Source: Neptunomonas japonica DSM 18939 (GTDB lineage Bacteria; Pseudomonadota; Gammaproteobacteria; Pseudomonadales; Balneatricaceae). Taken from it: DNA of 64,000 bases. The notes under the pieces were generated by a model that was not told the DNA's origin, made no database searches, and was given only the letters and a program-made list of their open reading frames with translations. Shown here in pieces: positions 1-10,009 of the stretch. The stretch is from positions 49,395 to 113,394 of the forward strand of contig NZ_AUGR01000017.1 of assembly GCF_000422765.1 (NCBI RefSeq), in the 5' to 3' direction. A program made the position numbers and the translations under genes. The stretch's first letter is position 1. Every line of letters begins with the position of its first letter.

Positions 1-393
1 AGCTTCTTTATTATTAAGTCGTTTAAGGCCATAAGATTGTCCTGCGAGATTTCCATAATAAACATAATCATTAGGGTCGGTGTGCAAGGTCGTGGCGGTC
101 CAAAAACGGGTGCGCATCGCATCCAGCTCAGTACTAATATCATCGGAAGCGGCTAAACCAACAGGAAAGGCTGCTTCTAAAACAGCGCTAGAGCCGTACA
201 TGTGGTGATCTACTGCTTGGCCAATACGTTCTACCATTTCTAAAGAAAGACGTTCTGAAAGACGTGAAACGGTATTGCTACCAGCCCAGTAGGAAAGCAG
301 GCCAATGGTGATCGTAAGAAGAATGATCAGAAAGACATATGGAAAAATCAGTGTTACTTTCAGCGACCGGAAACTTATTTTGGTTGCAGACAT
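1..393 (-). CDS. Membrane sensor protein, N-terminal fragment cut by window edge
   Basis: The reading frame is open from an ATG at 391-393 (minus) to the window edge, giving 131 codons with no stop. A GGGA about 9 bases upstream could serve as ribosome binding site. Residues about 12-38 form one strongly hydrophobic membrane segment after a short basic N-terminus. The following part (about 40-131) is soluble and contains the sequence VYYGNLAGQ, as seen in periplasmic ligand-binding sensor domains of bacterial signalling proteins. The output domain lies outside the window, so it could be a cyclase, a GGDEF/EAL protein, a kinase or a chemoreceptor. The membrane topology is clear; the sensor role is inferred. 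Confidence 0.7.
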   Translation of the reverse strand, partial: MSATKISFRSLKVTLIFPYVFLIILLTITIGLLSYWAGSNTVSRLSERLSLEMVERIGQAVDHHMYGSSAVLEAAFPVGLAASDDISTELDAMRTRFWTATTLHTDPNDYVYYGNLAGQSYGLKRLNNKEA

Positions 394-769
394 CTCATTT
401 TGTCCCAATAGTGCGAGCTGGCGATAGATATATTCTTGCTTATTGTATCGTGTATCGTTGCTATATTAAGACATTTTATAATTATGTTTCTAAATAAGTT
501 ATTTCAGGCGAATGGTATCAATGTTAATAATGGAAACTGTAGCGTAAACAGGACTAGGCCATTTTTCAAATAGTGATATTTTGCTTCTGGTTGAGTAAAT
601 CGGTGACGCTATAAGAGCTTGCTCTTAATGGTGATAGCCCCGGAATTATTATTCCGAGGCTGGGATGATGCTGTAAGCAGCTATCTCGGAGCTCGGGCGC
701 ATTTAGAATAGTGTCAGGAATTTATCTTTCCCTTTTATGTAAGCTAAGTTAACTTCTAATTTTTCACGC
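394..769. other. Non-coding region between the sensor gene and valS
   Basis: No convincing gene was found here in any frame. The stretch holds a tandem seven-base direct repeat (TGTATCG twice, 444-457), the inverted repeat AAGAGC-TT-GCTCTT (613-626), and an 11-base inverted repeat with one mismatch around a four-base loop (636-646 and 651-661). None of these is followed by a T-run on either strand, so they do not look like terminators. The part near 394-480 presumably contains the promoter of the leftward sensor gene. A small structured RNA at about 600-690 is possible but unproven. Confidence 0.5.
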
Positions 770-797
770 AAAAATCCCGACTGATGTCGGGATTTTT
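770..797 (-). terminator. Rho-independent terminator of valS
   Basis: A perfect 12-base stem (AAAAATCCCGAC paired with GTCGGGATTTTT) surrounds a four-base loop, 31 bases beyond the valS stop. The T-run lies on the 3' side for minus-strand transcription. The symmetric A/T flanks would let it also stop rightward transcripts. Confidence 0.88.
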
Positions 798-828
798 ATA
801 GCTACTTAAGTAAAACTGGAAGCGTGTT

Positions 829-3699
829 TTACAACGCTTCGATTTTTCCATACTGTTCTGTCAGCTGGCTTTGTGCTGACTTGGCAGTATCGAGTTTTTC
901 TTTCTCTTTAGCGATAACAGCATCAGGCGCGTTGGATACGAATTTCTCGTTTCCTAGCTTACCTTCTACACGGCTGATCTCTTTCTGAAGTTTATCCATC
1001 TCTTTTTTGAGACGCCCTAGTTCCGCATCTTTATCGATCAATCCTGCCATTGGCACCAATACCTGCATATCGCCTACTAGCTGCGTTGCTGACATGGGTG
1101 CTTCGTCGTCTGCGTTAAGCCAGGTTATTGAAGCAAGAGAAGCGAGTTTTGATAGGAAGTTTTGGTTCGCATCCAAGCGAGCTTTATCTTCAGCATTACC
1201 GTTTTGTAGCAGGATATCTAGCTCTTTAGCTGGAGATATACCCATTTCACCACGGATATTACGTACACCAGCAATAACACCTTTCAGCCACTCGATATCG
1301 GCTTCTGCTGCTGTATCGATTTTGGCTTCATTGGCAATAGGAAAGCCCTGTAGCATGATGGTGTCTCCTTCAACACCCGCTTCAGTTTTGATAGACTGCC
1401 AGATCTCTTCGGTGATATACGGCATGATTGGGTGAGTCAATCGCAAGATCACTTCGAGTGCACGTACCAATGTGCGGCGTGTACCGCGTTTGGCTTGTTC
1501 AGAAGCGTTTTCATCCCACAGTACAGGCTTAGATAGTTCTAGGTACCAACCGCAGTACTCGTTCCAAATGAAGTCATACAGTGTTTGTGATGCAAGGTCG
1601 AAGCGGTATTCTTCAAAGTGCTTGCTTACGTCAGCTTCCACTTGCTGCAAGCGGCTAGCAATCCAGCGATCTGCCAGTGACAATTCTACATCGCCCGCCT
1701 TGCCATCAACCAGGATCTGGCCGCAATCTTCGCCTTCAGTGTTCATCTGTACGTAACGTGCAGCGTTCCAGATTTTATTACAAAAGTTGCGGTAACCTTC
1801 TAAGCGTTTTACATCCCAGTTGATATCACGGCCAGTAGAGGCCAATGCTGCCAGTGTAAAGCGCAGTGCATCAGTACCGTGTGCGGCGATGCCTTCTGGG
1901 AATTGCTTCTCAGTACGCTTACCAATCTTTTCAGCCAGTTGCGGCTGCATCATGTTACCGGTGCGTTTTTCCAGTAAGTCTTTAAGTTCGATACCATCGA
2001 TCATATCTAAAGGATCAAGGACGTTACCCTTAGACTTAGACATTTTGTCGCCATTTTCGTCACGGATAAGGCCAGTAACATAAACGGTTTTGAACGGTAT
2101 TTGTGGTTTGCCATCCTCATCTTTGACCAAGTGCATCGTCATCATCATCATACGAGCAACCCAGAAAAAGATGATATCAAAGCCTGTAACGAGCACATCC
2201 GTTGGGTGGAAGGCTTTCAGGCGTTCGGTGTTTTCAGGCCAGCCAAGTGTGGCGAATGTCCATAGGCCTGAACTAAACCATGTATCCAAAACATCATCGT
2301 CTTGGCGTAGTTCTGTCTCAAGGTCTAAACCATACTTAGCACGTGCTGCATCGGCATCTTTAGCAACGTAAACATTGCCTTGGTTATCATAAAACGCCGG
2401 GATACGGTGGCCCCACCATAGCTGACGAGAGATACACCAGTCCTGAATATCGTTCATCCAAGCGAAGTACATATTTTCGTACTGTTTAGGGACAAATTTA
2501 ATGTCGCCATTCTCAACGGCTTCAATAGCAGGTTTTGCTAGTGTTTTAGCATCAGCAAACCATTGGTCTGTTAGCATCGGTTCAATGACAACACCACCAC
2601 GGTCTCCGTATGGAACCGTCATGGCGTTTTCTTCAACTTTTACGAGTAACTCAAGGGCTTCGAAATCTGCAACAATGGCTTTACGTGCCGCAAAGCGTTC
2701 CATACCACGATATTTCTCGGGTAGGGTTTTGTCGAGATCGTTGCTTTCGCGGCCATCAGAAGTAAACGTTTGTGCTTCGTCTCGGATGTCACCGTTAAGT
2801 GTGAAGATATTGACCATCGGTAGCTTGCAGCGTTTACCGACTTCGTTATCGTTAAAATCGTGTGCAGGTGTGATTTTCACACAACCCGTACCTTTATCCA
2901 TATCAGCGTATTCATCGCTGATAATAGGAATACGCCGTCCAACAAGAGGTAGCTCAATAAACTTACCAACGATACTTTGAAAGCGCTCATCTTCTGGATT
3001 TACGGCTACAGCCGTATCGCCGAGCATAGTTTCGGGACGTGTCGTACCCACGACTAAATAGTTTTTACCTTCGGCTGTAGTCGCGCCATCGGCTAGAGGA
3101 TAGCGTAGGTACCACATCTTGCCCTGGACTTCGCGGTTCTCTACTTCAAGATCAGATATGGCCGTATGTAGTTTAGGATCCCAGTTAACCAGGCGCTTAC
3201 CACGATAGATCAGTTTATCGTCGTACATGCTGATAAAGGCTTCTTGTACGGCACTGTAAAAACCTGCATCCATAGTGAAGCGTTCAGTTGGCCAGTCAAC
3301 TGAGTCGCCTAGACGGCGCATTTGGCGTGTAATGGTATCGCCAGACTCTTCCTTCCATTCCCAAATCTTTTCGATGAAGGCTTCACGGCCTAAATCGTGA
3401 CGGGTCTTTTGCTCTTCTGCTGCCAGCTTACGCTCTACTACCATTTGGGTTGCGATACCGGCGTGATCGGTACCTACTTGCCACAAGGTATTTTTACCTT
3501 TCATGCGATGGTAGCGAGTGAGTGCGTCCATGATGGTGTGCTGGAATGCGTGGCCCATGTGCAGGCTGCCGGTAACATTCGGTGGTGGAATCATGATGCT
3601 ATATGATTCGCCTTCGCCAGAGGGGGCGAAGTAACCGTTGTCTTCCCAGGTTTTGTACCAGGATTTTTCAATCTCGTGTGGCTGGTAGGTCTTATCCAT
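829..3699 (-). CDS. valS: Valine--tRNA ligase
   Basis: Charges tRNA-Val with valine in the cytoplasm and edits mischarged threonine. The protein has 956 residues, close to the usual 950. The class I signature HMGH is at residues 47-50 after PPPNVTGSL, and the KMSKS loop sits near residue 552. Between them lies the large CP1 editing domain. The anticodon-binding domain follows, and the C-terminal 70 residues form the lysine/glutamate-rich coiled coil typical of ValRS ([20 protein letters not shown]). It is the third gene of pepA-holC-valS, an order known from many gammaproteobacteria, but it is separated from holC by 172 bases and seems to have its own promoter. Identification is certain. Confidence 0.98.
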   Translation of the reverse strand: MDKTYQPHEIEKSWYKTWEDNGYFAPSGEGESYSIMIPPPNVTGSLHMGHAFQHTIMDALTRYHRMKGKNTLWQVGTDHAGIATQMVVERKLAAEEQKTRHDLGREAFIEKIWEWKEESGDTITRQMRRLGDSVDWPTERFTMDAGFYSAVQEAFISMYDDKLIYRGKRLVNWDPKLHTAISDLEVENREVQGKMWYLRYPLADGATTAEGKNYLVVGTTRPETMLGDTAVAVNPEDERFQSIVGKFIELPLVGRRIPIISDEYADMDKGTGCVKITPAHDFNDNEVGKRCKLPMVNIFTLNGDIRDEAQTFTSDGRESNDLDKTLPEKYRGMERFAARKAIVADFEALELLVKVEENAMTVPYGDRGGVVIEPMLTDQWFADAKTLAKPAIEAVENGDIKFVPKQYENMYFAWMNDIQDWCISRQLWWGHRIPAFYDNQGNVYVAKDADAARAKYGLDLETELRQDDDVLDTWFSSGLWTFATLGWPENTERLKAFHPTDVLVTGFDIIFFWVARMMMMTMHLVKDEDGKPQIPFKTVYVTGLIRDENGDKMSKSKGNVLDPLDMIDGIELKDLLEKRTGNMMQPQLAEKIGKRTEKQFPEGIAAHGTDALRFTLAALASTGRDINWDVKRLEGYRNFCNKIWNAARYVQMNTEGEDCGQILVDGKAGDVELSLADRWIASRLQQVEADVSKHFEEYRFDLASQTLYDFIWNEYCGWYLELSKPVLWDENASEQAKRGTRRTLVRALEVILRLTHPIMPYITEEIWQSIKTEAGVEGDTIMLQGFPIANEAKIDTAAEADIEWLKGVIAGVRNIRGEMGISPAKELDILLQNGNAEDKARLDANQNFLSKLASLASITWLNADDEAPMSATQLVGDMQVLVPMAGLIDKDAELGRLKKEMDKLQKEISRVEGKLGNEKFVSNAPDAVIAKEKEKLDTAKSAQSQLTEQYGKIEAL

Positions 3700-3837
3700 C
3701 GTGGTCTGCGTCTCTTGGCACTGTTTGTTTAAGGCTGCGTGTTTAGGGCGGCTTAATTAAGGACTGGCGGCATACCGGACGCTCTTTAGAAGTACGTGCG
3801 GTGCAAATAGATACAAGTGTAGCCAGTAAAACAGAGA

Positions 3838-3866
3838 ATTATACCTGTAGAGACGGTATCAATGAA
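3838..3866 (-). promoter_or_regulatory. Probable valS promoter
   Basis: On the minus strand a perfect -10 hexamer TATAAT (3838-3843) lies 17 bases downstream of a weak -35 TTCATT (3861-3866). It starts just after the holC stop and would give an untranslated leader of roughly 130 bases before valS. The assignment rests on the hexamers and spacing only. Confidence 0.5.
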
Positions 3867-3871
3867 GGCGT

Positions 3872-4309
3872 TTAGGTGGATCGTTTACGCATATCGTGCA
3901 TGCGAGGCTGGATTCCGGCGCCTTGGTATTCTTTAAAGCGTCCTCGCGTGAGAGCGAGTATCTCATCGGATTGGATAACAATTTCGGCGATGCGGTTAAA
4001 CTCTACTGTTTGAGTAGGAAAGATAGCTGAAAGATTTACTAACATATCGGGTGTGTTAGGGATGTGATCCGGCTGCCAGCCGATCAAAATAGGCGCATGC
4101 AGTTTTTCTGTAGGCAAGCTGTTGGCTAAAAAGCTTTCGGGTGACGATTGCCACAAACGCTCGCTGATACGCTCAGCCAGATGCTCAGAATCTGTGTGAA
4201 TGTACAGCCAGTGACCCGCGCTTATTGCACGGGTCGCCAGTTTACCTAGAAACTGATAGCGGCTGTCTTCATCTGCGCTGGGCAGAATGTAAAAGTCGGC
4301 TTGAGACAT
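3872..4309 (-). CDS. holC: DNA polymerase III chi subunit
   Basis: Small accessory subunit of the DNA polymerase III clamp loader. It pairs with psi (HolD) and links the holoenzyme to single-strand binding protein on the lagging strand. The 145 residues match the usual length of about 147. The fold markers are the N-terminal beta strand (ADFYILPS), the helix with RAISAGHWLYIHTDS, and the conserved segment ESFLANSLP followed by HAPILIGW. The start codon shares one base with the pepA stop (TAATG), so translation is probably coupled. Position between pepA and valS is the standard gammaproteobacterial arrangement. Confidence 0.93.
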   Translation of the reverse strand: MSQADFYILPSADEDSRYQFLGKLATRAISAGHWLYIHTDSEHLAERISERLWQSSPESFLANSLPTEKLHAPILIGWQPDHIPNTPDMLVNLSAIFPTQTVEFNRIAEIVIQSDEILALTRGRFKEYQGAGIQPRMHDMRKRST

Positions 4310-5817
4310 TACTCGTCGTCTGTCATCTCGTCGGCTGCTTGGTTAAGCAGGTATTGACTTAGTAAAGGTACACAACGACCAGTAGCGCCTTTGGCTTTTC
4401 CTGCACTGTTCCAAGCCGTTCCTGCGATATCCAAATGTGCCCAGCGGTATGACTTAGTAAAGCGGGATAAGAAACAGGCGGCTGTAATAGTTCCTGCAGC
4501 TGGTCCGCCAATATTGGCGATATCAGCAAAATTGCTATCGAGCAACTCCTGATAGTCATCCCACAATGGTAAGCGCCATGCGCGATCATTCGCGTAGTCT
4601 CCAGCGATGCTTAATTCGCTAGCGAGTTCTTCATCGTTGGTCAGCAGACCACAAACGCTATTCCCCAGCGCGACGATAACTGCTCCTGTTAAGGTTGCAA
4701 TATCGACTACGGTTTTAGGGTTAAAACGTTCAACGTAGGTTAGTGCGTCACAGAGTACTAAACGGCCTTCGGCATCAGTGTTGAGTATTTCAACGGTTTG
4801 ACCAGAGAGTGTCGTAACAATATCACCCGGTTTAGTTGCTTTGCTGCCCGGCATGTTCTCTGCGGCAGCAATAACTCCAATAACATTGATTTGCAGGTCC
4901 ATTTCAGCGATAGCATGCATGGTGCCCATCACTGATGCTGAGCCACACATGTCGAATTTCATCTCGTCCATTTTAGCGCCAGGCTTAAGCGAGATACCGC
5001 CAGTATCAAACGTTACACCCTTACCAACAATGACATGCGGTTGTGCATCAGTTTCGCCACCGTTGTATTTCATAACGATTAAGCGAGAAGGTTGCTCACT
5101 ACCATGACCCACTGATAGTAATGAGCCCATGCCGAGGTGCTCCATGGCGTCTTCGTCGAGAATTTCGCACGTGACAGAGTCGTATTCGTTGGCAAGTTCT
5201 ATTGCTTGTTCTGCTAGATAGCTTGGTGTGCAAATATTACCTGGCAGGTTACCTAGATCACGGGCAACATTCATACCATTAGCAATGGCAGTACCGTCAA
5301 CCAGCGCTCCTTCACCTTCTTCAGTGTCAGCTTCTTGCAAATGAATCCAAAGCTTCTGGATAGCGTGGGGATCTGCTTTTTTGCTTTTGGTTTGGTCGTA
5401 TTGATAAAGATCGGCGGTAACCCACTCGGTTAGGTGGCGAACTTGACGGTAGGTATCATCTGTTTTGGATGCAAGTCCATCAAGAGCAATGGTTGCTTCT
5501 GTTAAATTGCTCGATTTAATCGCAGCGCTAATCGTTGTAACGATTTTCTTGTAGTTACGGTCATGGCGGCCATCTGCTTTGCCAAGGCCGATCAATAAAA
5601 TACGTTTAGCAGTGACACCGTTGATTTTCTGTAGCAATAACGACTCAGCGGTTTTGCCCTTGATATCACCGCTATTAATTAGGCTGCTAAGGTAGCCCTG
5701 TGAGGCTTGATCCAATGCGAGTGCCGATGGGCTAAGCGTTGCCCCATCTTCTATGCCGATAACTAGACATTCGGTTTCTAGAGATGCAACTGCACCGTTT
5801 ACAATTTCAAAATCCAT
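4309..5817 (-). CDS. pepA: Leucyl aminopeptidase (cytosol aminopeptidase, M17)
   Basis: Two-metal exopeptidase that removes N-terminal residues, mainly leucine. In E. coli the same protein also binds DNA as a XerCD/ColE1 recombination accessory factor and carAB repressor. I place the start at the ATG at 5815-5817 (MDFEIVNG), which has GGAG about eight bases upstream. The frame stays open 26 codons further, but that extension has no ribosome site and is unlike the family. From this start the protein has 502 residues, the usual length. The catalytic core shows KGVTFDTGGISLKPG and, near residues 346-353, the metal-binding signature NTDAEGRL. It is divergent from lptF, as in E. coli. Confidence 0.97.
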   Translation of the reverse strand: MDFEIVNGAVASLETECLVIGIEDGATLSPSALALDQASQGYLSSLINSGDIKGKTAESLLLQKINGVTAKRILLIGLGKADGRHDRNYKKIVTTISAAIKSSNLTEATIALDGLASKTDDTYRQVRHLTEWVTADLYQYDQTKSKKADPHAIQKLWIHLQEADTEEGEGALVDGTAIANGMNVARDLGNLPGNICTPSYLAEQAIELANEYDSVTCEILDEDAMEHLGMGSLLSVGHGSEQPSRLIVMKYNGGETDAQPHVIVGKGVTFDTGGISLKPGAKMDEMKFDMCGSASVMGTMHAIAEMDLQINVIGVIAAAENMPGSKATKPGDIVTTLSGQTVEILNTDAEGRLVLCDALTYVERFNPKTVVDIATLTGAVIVALGNSVCGLLTNDEELASELSIAGDYANDRAWRLPLWDDYQELLDSNFADIANIGGPAAGTITAACFLSRFTKSYRWAHLDIAGTAWNSAGKAKGATGRCVPLLSQYLLNQAADEMTDDE

Positions 5818-5951
5818 GATGGCTCCAAACAAGACATTAATGCTGGTTTGATAGATAATGCCGTGTAGTTTCCGGCATCTATAATTGTTTGGCACTATAA
5901 ACTATTTTTCTTTGAGATACATAAACCCTTTAGCTTCTAGGTTGGTTTACT

Positions 5952-7067
5952 TTGATTATTTTTCGCTACTTGTCTCGTCAGATCATGATGAGCACGCTGG
6001 CTGTTAGTACTGTACTTACACTGTTAATTGTCAGTGGTCGCTTTGTTAAGTACCTCTCTTATGCGGCAGCAGGAAAGCTATCACCAGAATTTGTATTTCA
6101 ATCAGTCATGTATCGTATACCGGGTATGTTGGTACTGATTATCCCTCTAGGCTTGTTTTTGGGAGTGTTACTAGCTTATGGAAGGATGTATTTAGAAAGC
6201 GAAATGGTCGTTCTTAACTCAAGCGGCGTGAGCGGTCGGCGATTAGCCGCGTTTGCTTTAGGGCCTGCTACTGGTGTGGCTTTGCTAGTGGCGTTATTGA
6301 GCTTGTATATATCGCCACTTTGCTGGAAGCAGGTGGAAATTATTTATGATAAGCAGAGCGCAAAGAGTGAGCTGGATAGTCTGACCCCCGGCAGGTTCCA
6401 GAATCTAGGCAAAGGCGGAGGGCGCACCACTTATATCAATGGAGTAAAAGAGGGTGGGAAAGAACTCGACCTTATATTTGTTTCAGAGCGTGACAGCAAA
6501 ACCGGGGAGCTGCGAGTTGTATTGGCAGAATCCGGCAAACAAGTGATTACTGATCCTAGAACAGGTGAGCGCTTTGTTGTACTGAGAAATGGTTATCGTT
6601 ATTCAGGTGTACCAGGGCAAGCTGACTATCAAGAAATTAAATATGCGGAATATGGCTTCTTGATGCCTAGATCAGGCGCTAACTTACGAGGCCCTGAAAT
6701 TGAAGCAATGACGCTGACTGAACTCCTTGGTCGTTCAGAACCGCGTTTTAAAGCTGAACTGCATTGGCGTTTATCCATGCCTCTTTTGGCACTCATTATT
6801 ACTTTAATTGCCGTGCCTATGAGTAAAACTAACCCCCGTCAGGGGCGCTATGCCAAGCTCATTCCATCAATACTGCTTTATATGTTGTATCTCACGCTTC
6901 TCACCAGTGCCAAAGGCATGATTGATGATGGCGATGCATCGGTTGGTTTATTGTGGATGATTCATGCGGGTTTCTTTTTATTAGCCATGAGTTTGATATT
7001 TGCCTCCGGTGTTTGGGAACGGCTGTTCAGTATGGTGCCGTCTATCCCTAAGCGAGGTAAGGCATGA
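5952..7067 (+). CDS. lptF: LPS export ABC transporter permease LptF
   Basis: Inner-membrane permease of the LptB2FG complex, which extracts lipopolysaccharide from the inner membrane and feeds it to the periplasmic Lpt bridge. The 371 residues show three N-terminal membrane segments, a periplasmic beta-jellyroll domain (about 130-260) and three C-terminal membrane segments, as expected for the YjgP/YjgQ family. The conserved N-terminus MIIFRYLSRQ supports a TTG start at 5952. It overlaps lptG by four bases (ATGA) and runs divergently from pepA, the same layout as in E. coli. Confidence 0.96.
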   Translation: MIIFRYLSRQIMMSTLAVSTVLTLLIVSGRFVKYLSYAAAGKLSPEFVFQSVMYRIPGMLVLIIPLGLFLGVLLAYGRMYLESEMVVLNSSGVSGRRLAAFALGPATGVALLVALLSLYISPLCWKQVEIIYDKQSAKSELDSLTPGRFQNLGKGGGRTTYINGVKEGGKELDLIFVSERDSKTGELRVVLAESGKQVITDPRTGERFVVLRNGYRYSGVPGQADYQEIKYAEYGFLMPRSGANLRGPEIEAMTLTELLGRSEPRFKAELHWRLSMPLLALIITLIAVPMSKTNPRQGRYAKLIPSILLYMLYLTLLTSAKGMIDDGDASVGLLWMIHAGFFLLAMSLIFASGVWERLFSMVPSIPKRGKA

Positions 7068-8128
7068 TGAAATGTTTAGACCGATATATCGCTTATCAGG
7101 TACTCAGTGCTATTTTTGTTATCTTGTTAGTTATTGTTGGGCTCGATCTGGTTTTTGAGTTTGTAGAGCAAACCGGTGAAATTAATGACCGCTACCGTTT
7201 TGTAGATGTATTGAGTTATTTAATGCTCAGAATACCTAGTCGTTTATATGAGTTTTTGCCTCTGGCAAGTTTAGTTGGCTGCTTGGTTGGTTTAGGCATG
7301 TTGGCAAGCAATAGTGAGCTAACAGTAATGCGTGCAGCAGGTATTTCCATACAGCGAATTGTATTAGCGGTTATGAAGCCCGCTATGTTGCTGGCTGTAT
7401 TTGCGTTGATTTTGGGAGAATATGTTGTCCCTGTAACAGAGCAAAAAGCACAGAGTTCGCGTGCCTTAGCACAATCAGCAGGACAGGCTCTACGCTCTAA
7501 GCATGGGGTGTGGCACCGTGAGGATAATCAATTTATCCATATTAACGCGGTAGAGCCCGGCGGAAAAATACACGGGGTGACGCGGTATTCTTTTAATGAT
7601 CAGCGTCAGATGGTGGCATCGAGTTTTGCTAAAAGTGGTGTTTATAGTACCGGCGGTTGGTTACTTGAAGATGTGGTGAGTACCTTATTTTTAGGTGATC
7701 GTACACAAACAGAGCAGGTTGATGAAGAAAGTTGGAAGTCTGGATTAACCCCTACTTTGTTATCAGTTATTGTTGTTGATCCAATGGACCTTTCAATCAG
7801 TGGTTTATGGTCTTATTCAAGCTATTTGGGTGAGCAGGGGTTGGACTCTAATCAGTACTTATTAGCTTTTTGGAGTAAGGTCCTACAGCCCGCGGGTATA
7901 TTTGCTTTGGTTCTGATCGCGATTTCTTTTATTTTTGGGCCACTAAGAAGCGTTACTGTCGGGCAGCGAATTATTGCCGGAGTGATTGTTGGCCTCATCT
8001 TTAAGTTCTCTCAAGACCTGCTGGGGCCAGCCAGTACAGTGATAGGCTTTACACCGCTACTGGCAACCGCTATTCCTATTGTTATCTGTTTAATTGTCGG
8101 GTTGTTCTTATTAAGAAAAGCCGCTTAG
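7064..8128 (+). CDS. lptG: LPS export ABC transporter permease LptG
   Basis: Second permease subunit of the LptB2FG lipopolysaccharide extraction complex. It has 354 residues with the same three-plus-three membrane segment plan around a periplasmic domain (about 135-260). The N-terminus MMKCLDRYIAYQVLSAIF matches the family; either of the two adjacent ATG codons could be used. Translation is coupled to lptF by an ATGA overlap. The last four bases overlap the end of the convergent RDD gene, so the two transcripts meet inside coding sequence. Confidence 0.96.
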   Translation: MMKCLDRYIAYQVLSAIFVILLVIVGLDLVFEFVEQTGEINDRYRFVDVLSYLMLRIPSRLYEFLPLASLVGCLVGLGMLASNSELTVMRAAGISIQRIVLAVMKPAMLLAVFALILGEYVVPVTEQKAQSSRALAQSAGQALRSKHGVWHREDNQFIHINAVEPGGKIHGVTRYSFNDQRQMVASSFAKSGVYSTGGWLLEDVVSTLFLGDRTQTEQVDEESWKSGLTPTLLSVIVVDPMDLSISGLWSYSSYLGEQGLDSNQYLLAFWSKVLQPAGIFALVLIAISFIFGPLRSVTVGQRIIAGVIVGLIFKFSQDLLGPASTVIGFTPLLATAIPIVICLIVGLFLLRKAA

Positions 8129-8139
8129 CCGGCTTTCTT
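8113..8139. terminator. Bidirectional hairpin over convergent gene ends
   Basis: AAGAAAAGCCG (8113-8123) can pair with CGGCTTTCTT (8130-8139), with one bulged A and a six-base loop that contains both stop codons. Runs rich in T follow on the plus strand and, on the minus strand, TTTTCTT. The hairpin would serve as a shared terminator for lptG and the RDD gene while lying partly in their coding sequence. Confidence 0.5.
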
Positions 8140-8580
8140 CTGCTTCTTTTTCGCAGGTAATTGAACGACTCGTGTGCCTGAAACTTGGTCGTGCCAGGTG
8201 AGTTTTTGATCCGAAAAAAGCATCCATAAATAACCTAAACCAAGGCATGCAATAGACACGCCAGCCATAAAGAAACGGATTAATGAGTGAACCCAGCTCA
8301 GGCTGTATCCCTCCGCCGTTTGTACTCTAATTCTCCATGCCATCATGCCAATTGTTTGGCCTGAGCGTGTCCAGAAATATCCAAAAAATAGAAACATAGC
8401 AACCAACAAAAGTGACTTGTAGAGGGGGCCGGATACAGGTTCTCCGTCATTAATAGCGACACCTATTCCGCTCACTATAAATAAAATAGCAATCACAATG
8501 AGTACGTCATAAACCAGTGCTGCAAGCCTGCGTAATAATGAGGTTTGTAGAACTTTAGTTTGGTCATAAACTTTTGGCAT
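8125..8580 (-). CDS. RDD family membrane protein
   Basis: Small integral membrane protein of the RDD family, whose members are of mixed or unknown function, some linked to ion transport. The start is taken at the ATG at 8578-8580 (MPKVYDQTK), which has AGGA just upstream; the longer open frame overlaps the yeeE-like gene and is unlikely. The 151 residues show the conserved SLLRRLAALVYD, three membrane segments, the motif QTIGMMAWRIRV and a closing LTWHDQVSGTRVV, all typical of RDD proteins. It lies 23 bases after the YeeE/YedE gene and is probably co-transcribed with it. Confidence 0.87.
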   Translation of the reverse strand: MPKVYDQTKVLQTSLLRRLAALVYDVLIVIAILFIVSGIGVAINDGEPVSGPLYKSLLLVAMFLFFGYFWTRSGQTIGMMAWRIRVQTAEGYSLSWVHSLIRFFMAGVSIACLGLGYLWMLFSDQKLTWHDQVSGTRVVQLPAKKKQKKAG

Positions 8581-8603
8581 GGTGGTCCTTTGTTTTAAAA
8601 ATC

Positions 8604-9851
8604 TTAACAGCGAGTATTGGTGGCAGTTAGGTTGCTCAGTTTGAATAGTGGTCGGATCGATGTACCGATTATAGTGCCTATAAAAGCAGCAACTAACCAT
8701 AACCAGCCGTGCAAGCTACCTGATGCTATACCGCTAAAATAAGCACCGATATTGCAGCCGAAAGCGATAGTCGCGCCGTATCCTAGCATTAGACCACCAA
8801 TAATAGCCGCTACCCAGTGTTGCCATGGCATACGCCATTGTATGGTGAGTTTGCCCGCAATTGTTGCGGCTAGTAAAGCACCCATGATAATACCTACGTT
8901 CATCAGTGTGCCAGCGTCAGATGTGAGTGGCTCCATTAATGCGGATTCACGTCCTGGCTGCATCCAGTATGTCCAAAAATCTAACTCAAGATCAATGTTC
9001 AACCATTCAGCGGCTTTGGCTCCCCATAAAGGGTAGGCAACGGCGACTGCCCATGGGCGGCCAAGCATGGCGAGAGTAGTAAAGTTAAGTATTGCTAAAG
9101 CCATGGCCCCCCAGATAAACGGCCAAGGACCTGATATCAGCTGTTGATAAAGTGGCAGAGATGTATTGTGAGTGTCTTTATCAATAAAGCCGTGTCGACG
9201 CTTTTCTATAATCAATGTAGCTAAAGTAATGAATGCAAATACTGCTAAATTAATCATCAAGGCTGGCATGACGCCAAACTCTTCAATGAAAGAGTAGGGG
9301 GCTAGCTGAGGAAGTGTAGTCCACCATTCGTAGTCTTTTGTTGCCCAGAGTGCGCCGACAGTAAAACCAATCATGCTTGGGATCGCGCGGAACTGTCCAC
9401 CCCCCGCATGGTACAGGTTACCCGAGGCACAGCCATTGCCTAGCTGCATACCTATACCAAAGATAAAAGCACCCACTACGATGGACCAACCTAGTGGTCG
9501 GACAAAGCCTGAAACCTGAGAGCCAAAGAGTTCTCCAGACGCTAATGCAGGAAAAAATAAGCACACAGCTACAGCGAGCATCAGCATTTGTGCTCTAAGG
9601 CCTTTACCATGCCCATGTGTAATAAAAGTTCGCCATGCGGTCGTGAAACCAAAAGCAGCATGATAAAGCGCAAGACCAAGAGCTGCGCCTAGTATTAATA
9701 AGTTGGCTTCATGCCATGACTCAATATTAGCAAGCCAAAAAACACCGGTAACGAAAAGCAATATCGTTGCAGTCAGGGGAATAATATAACGTGCAGTCAG
9801 TTTTGAAGTGGCAATGCTAGTGTCAGTGTTATGGCGGATATTGGTGGACAT
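8604..9851 (-). CDS. YeeE/YedE family sulfur-compound transporter
   Basis: Polytopic membrane protein of 415 residues with about ten hydrophobic segments. It carries the two family cysteine motifs, GNGCASGNLYHAGGG near residue 145 and AFGCNIGAYFSG near residue 370. In characterised members (TsuA/YeeE) such cysteines pass thiosulfate through the membrane. Substrate here is inferred to be thiosulfate or a related sulfur group. No TusA-like sulfur carrier is beside it, which is a common partner elsewhere. The downstream neighbour is the RDD gene and the upstream gene on this strand is the Sel1 protein, which seems to have its own terminator. Confidence 0.88.
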   Translation of the reverse strand: MSTNIRHNTDTSIATSKLTARYIIPLTATILLFVTGVFWLANIESWHEANLLILGAALGLALYHAAFGFTTAWRTFITHGHGKGLRAQMLMLAVAVCLFFPALASGELFGSQVSGFVRPLGWSIVVGAFIFGIGMQLGNGCASGNLYHAGGGQFRAIPSMIGFTVGALWATKDYEWWTTLPQLAPYSFIEEFGVMPALMINLAVFAFITLATLIIEKRRHGFIDKDTHNTSLPLYQQLISGPWPFIWGAMALAILNFTTLAMLGRPWAVAVAYPLWGAKAAEWLNIDLELDFWTYWMQPGRESALMEPLTSDAGTLMNVGIIMGALLAATIAGKLTIQWRMPWQHWVAAIIGGLMLGYGATIAFGCNIGAYFSGIASGSLHGWLWLVAAFIGTIIGTSIRPLFKLSNLTATNTRC

Positions 9852-9956
9852 AATAGGAAGCCAGATAAATGCAGGAACTAAAAAAGTTGGCTAATATATC
9901 ACCAGTTGATGACTTCGTTAAGTGATAACTGCGTAAGGAGGGGAGCAGACGATAGG

Positions 9957-9988
9957 AAAATAGTCTGACGACAGTGCGCCAGACTATT
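9957..9988 (-). terminator. Probable terminator of the Sel1-repeat gene
   Basis: A nine-base perfect stem (AATAGTCTG at 9959-9967 with CAGACTATT at 9980-9988) encloses a 12-base loop. Read on the minus strand, the stem is followed by a short T-run, 22 bases after the stop codon. Confidence 0.6.
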
Positions 9989-10009
9989 ATATTGCTTTCA
10001 TTAGACTGA

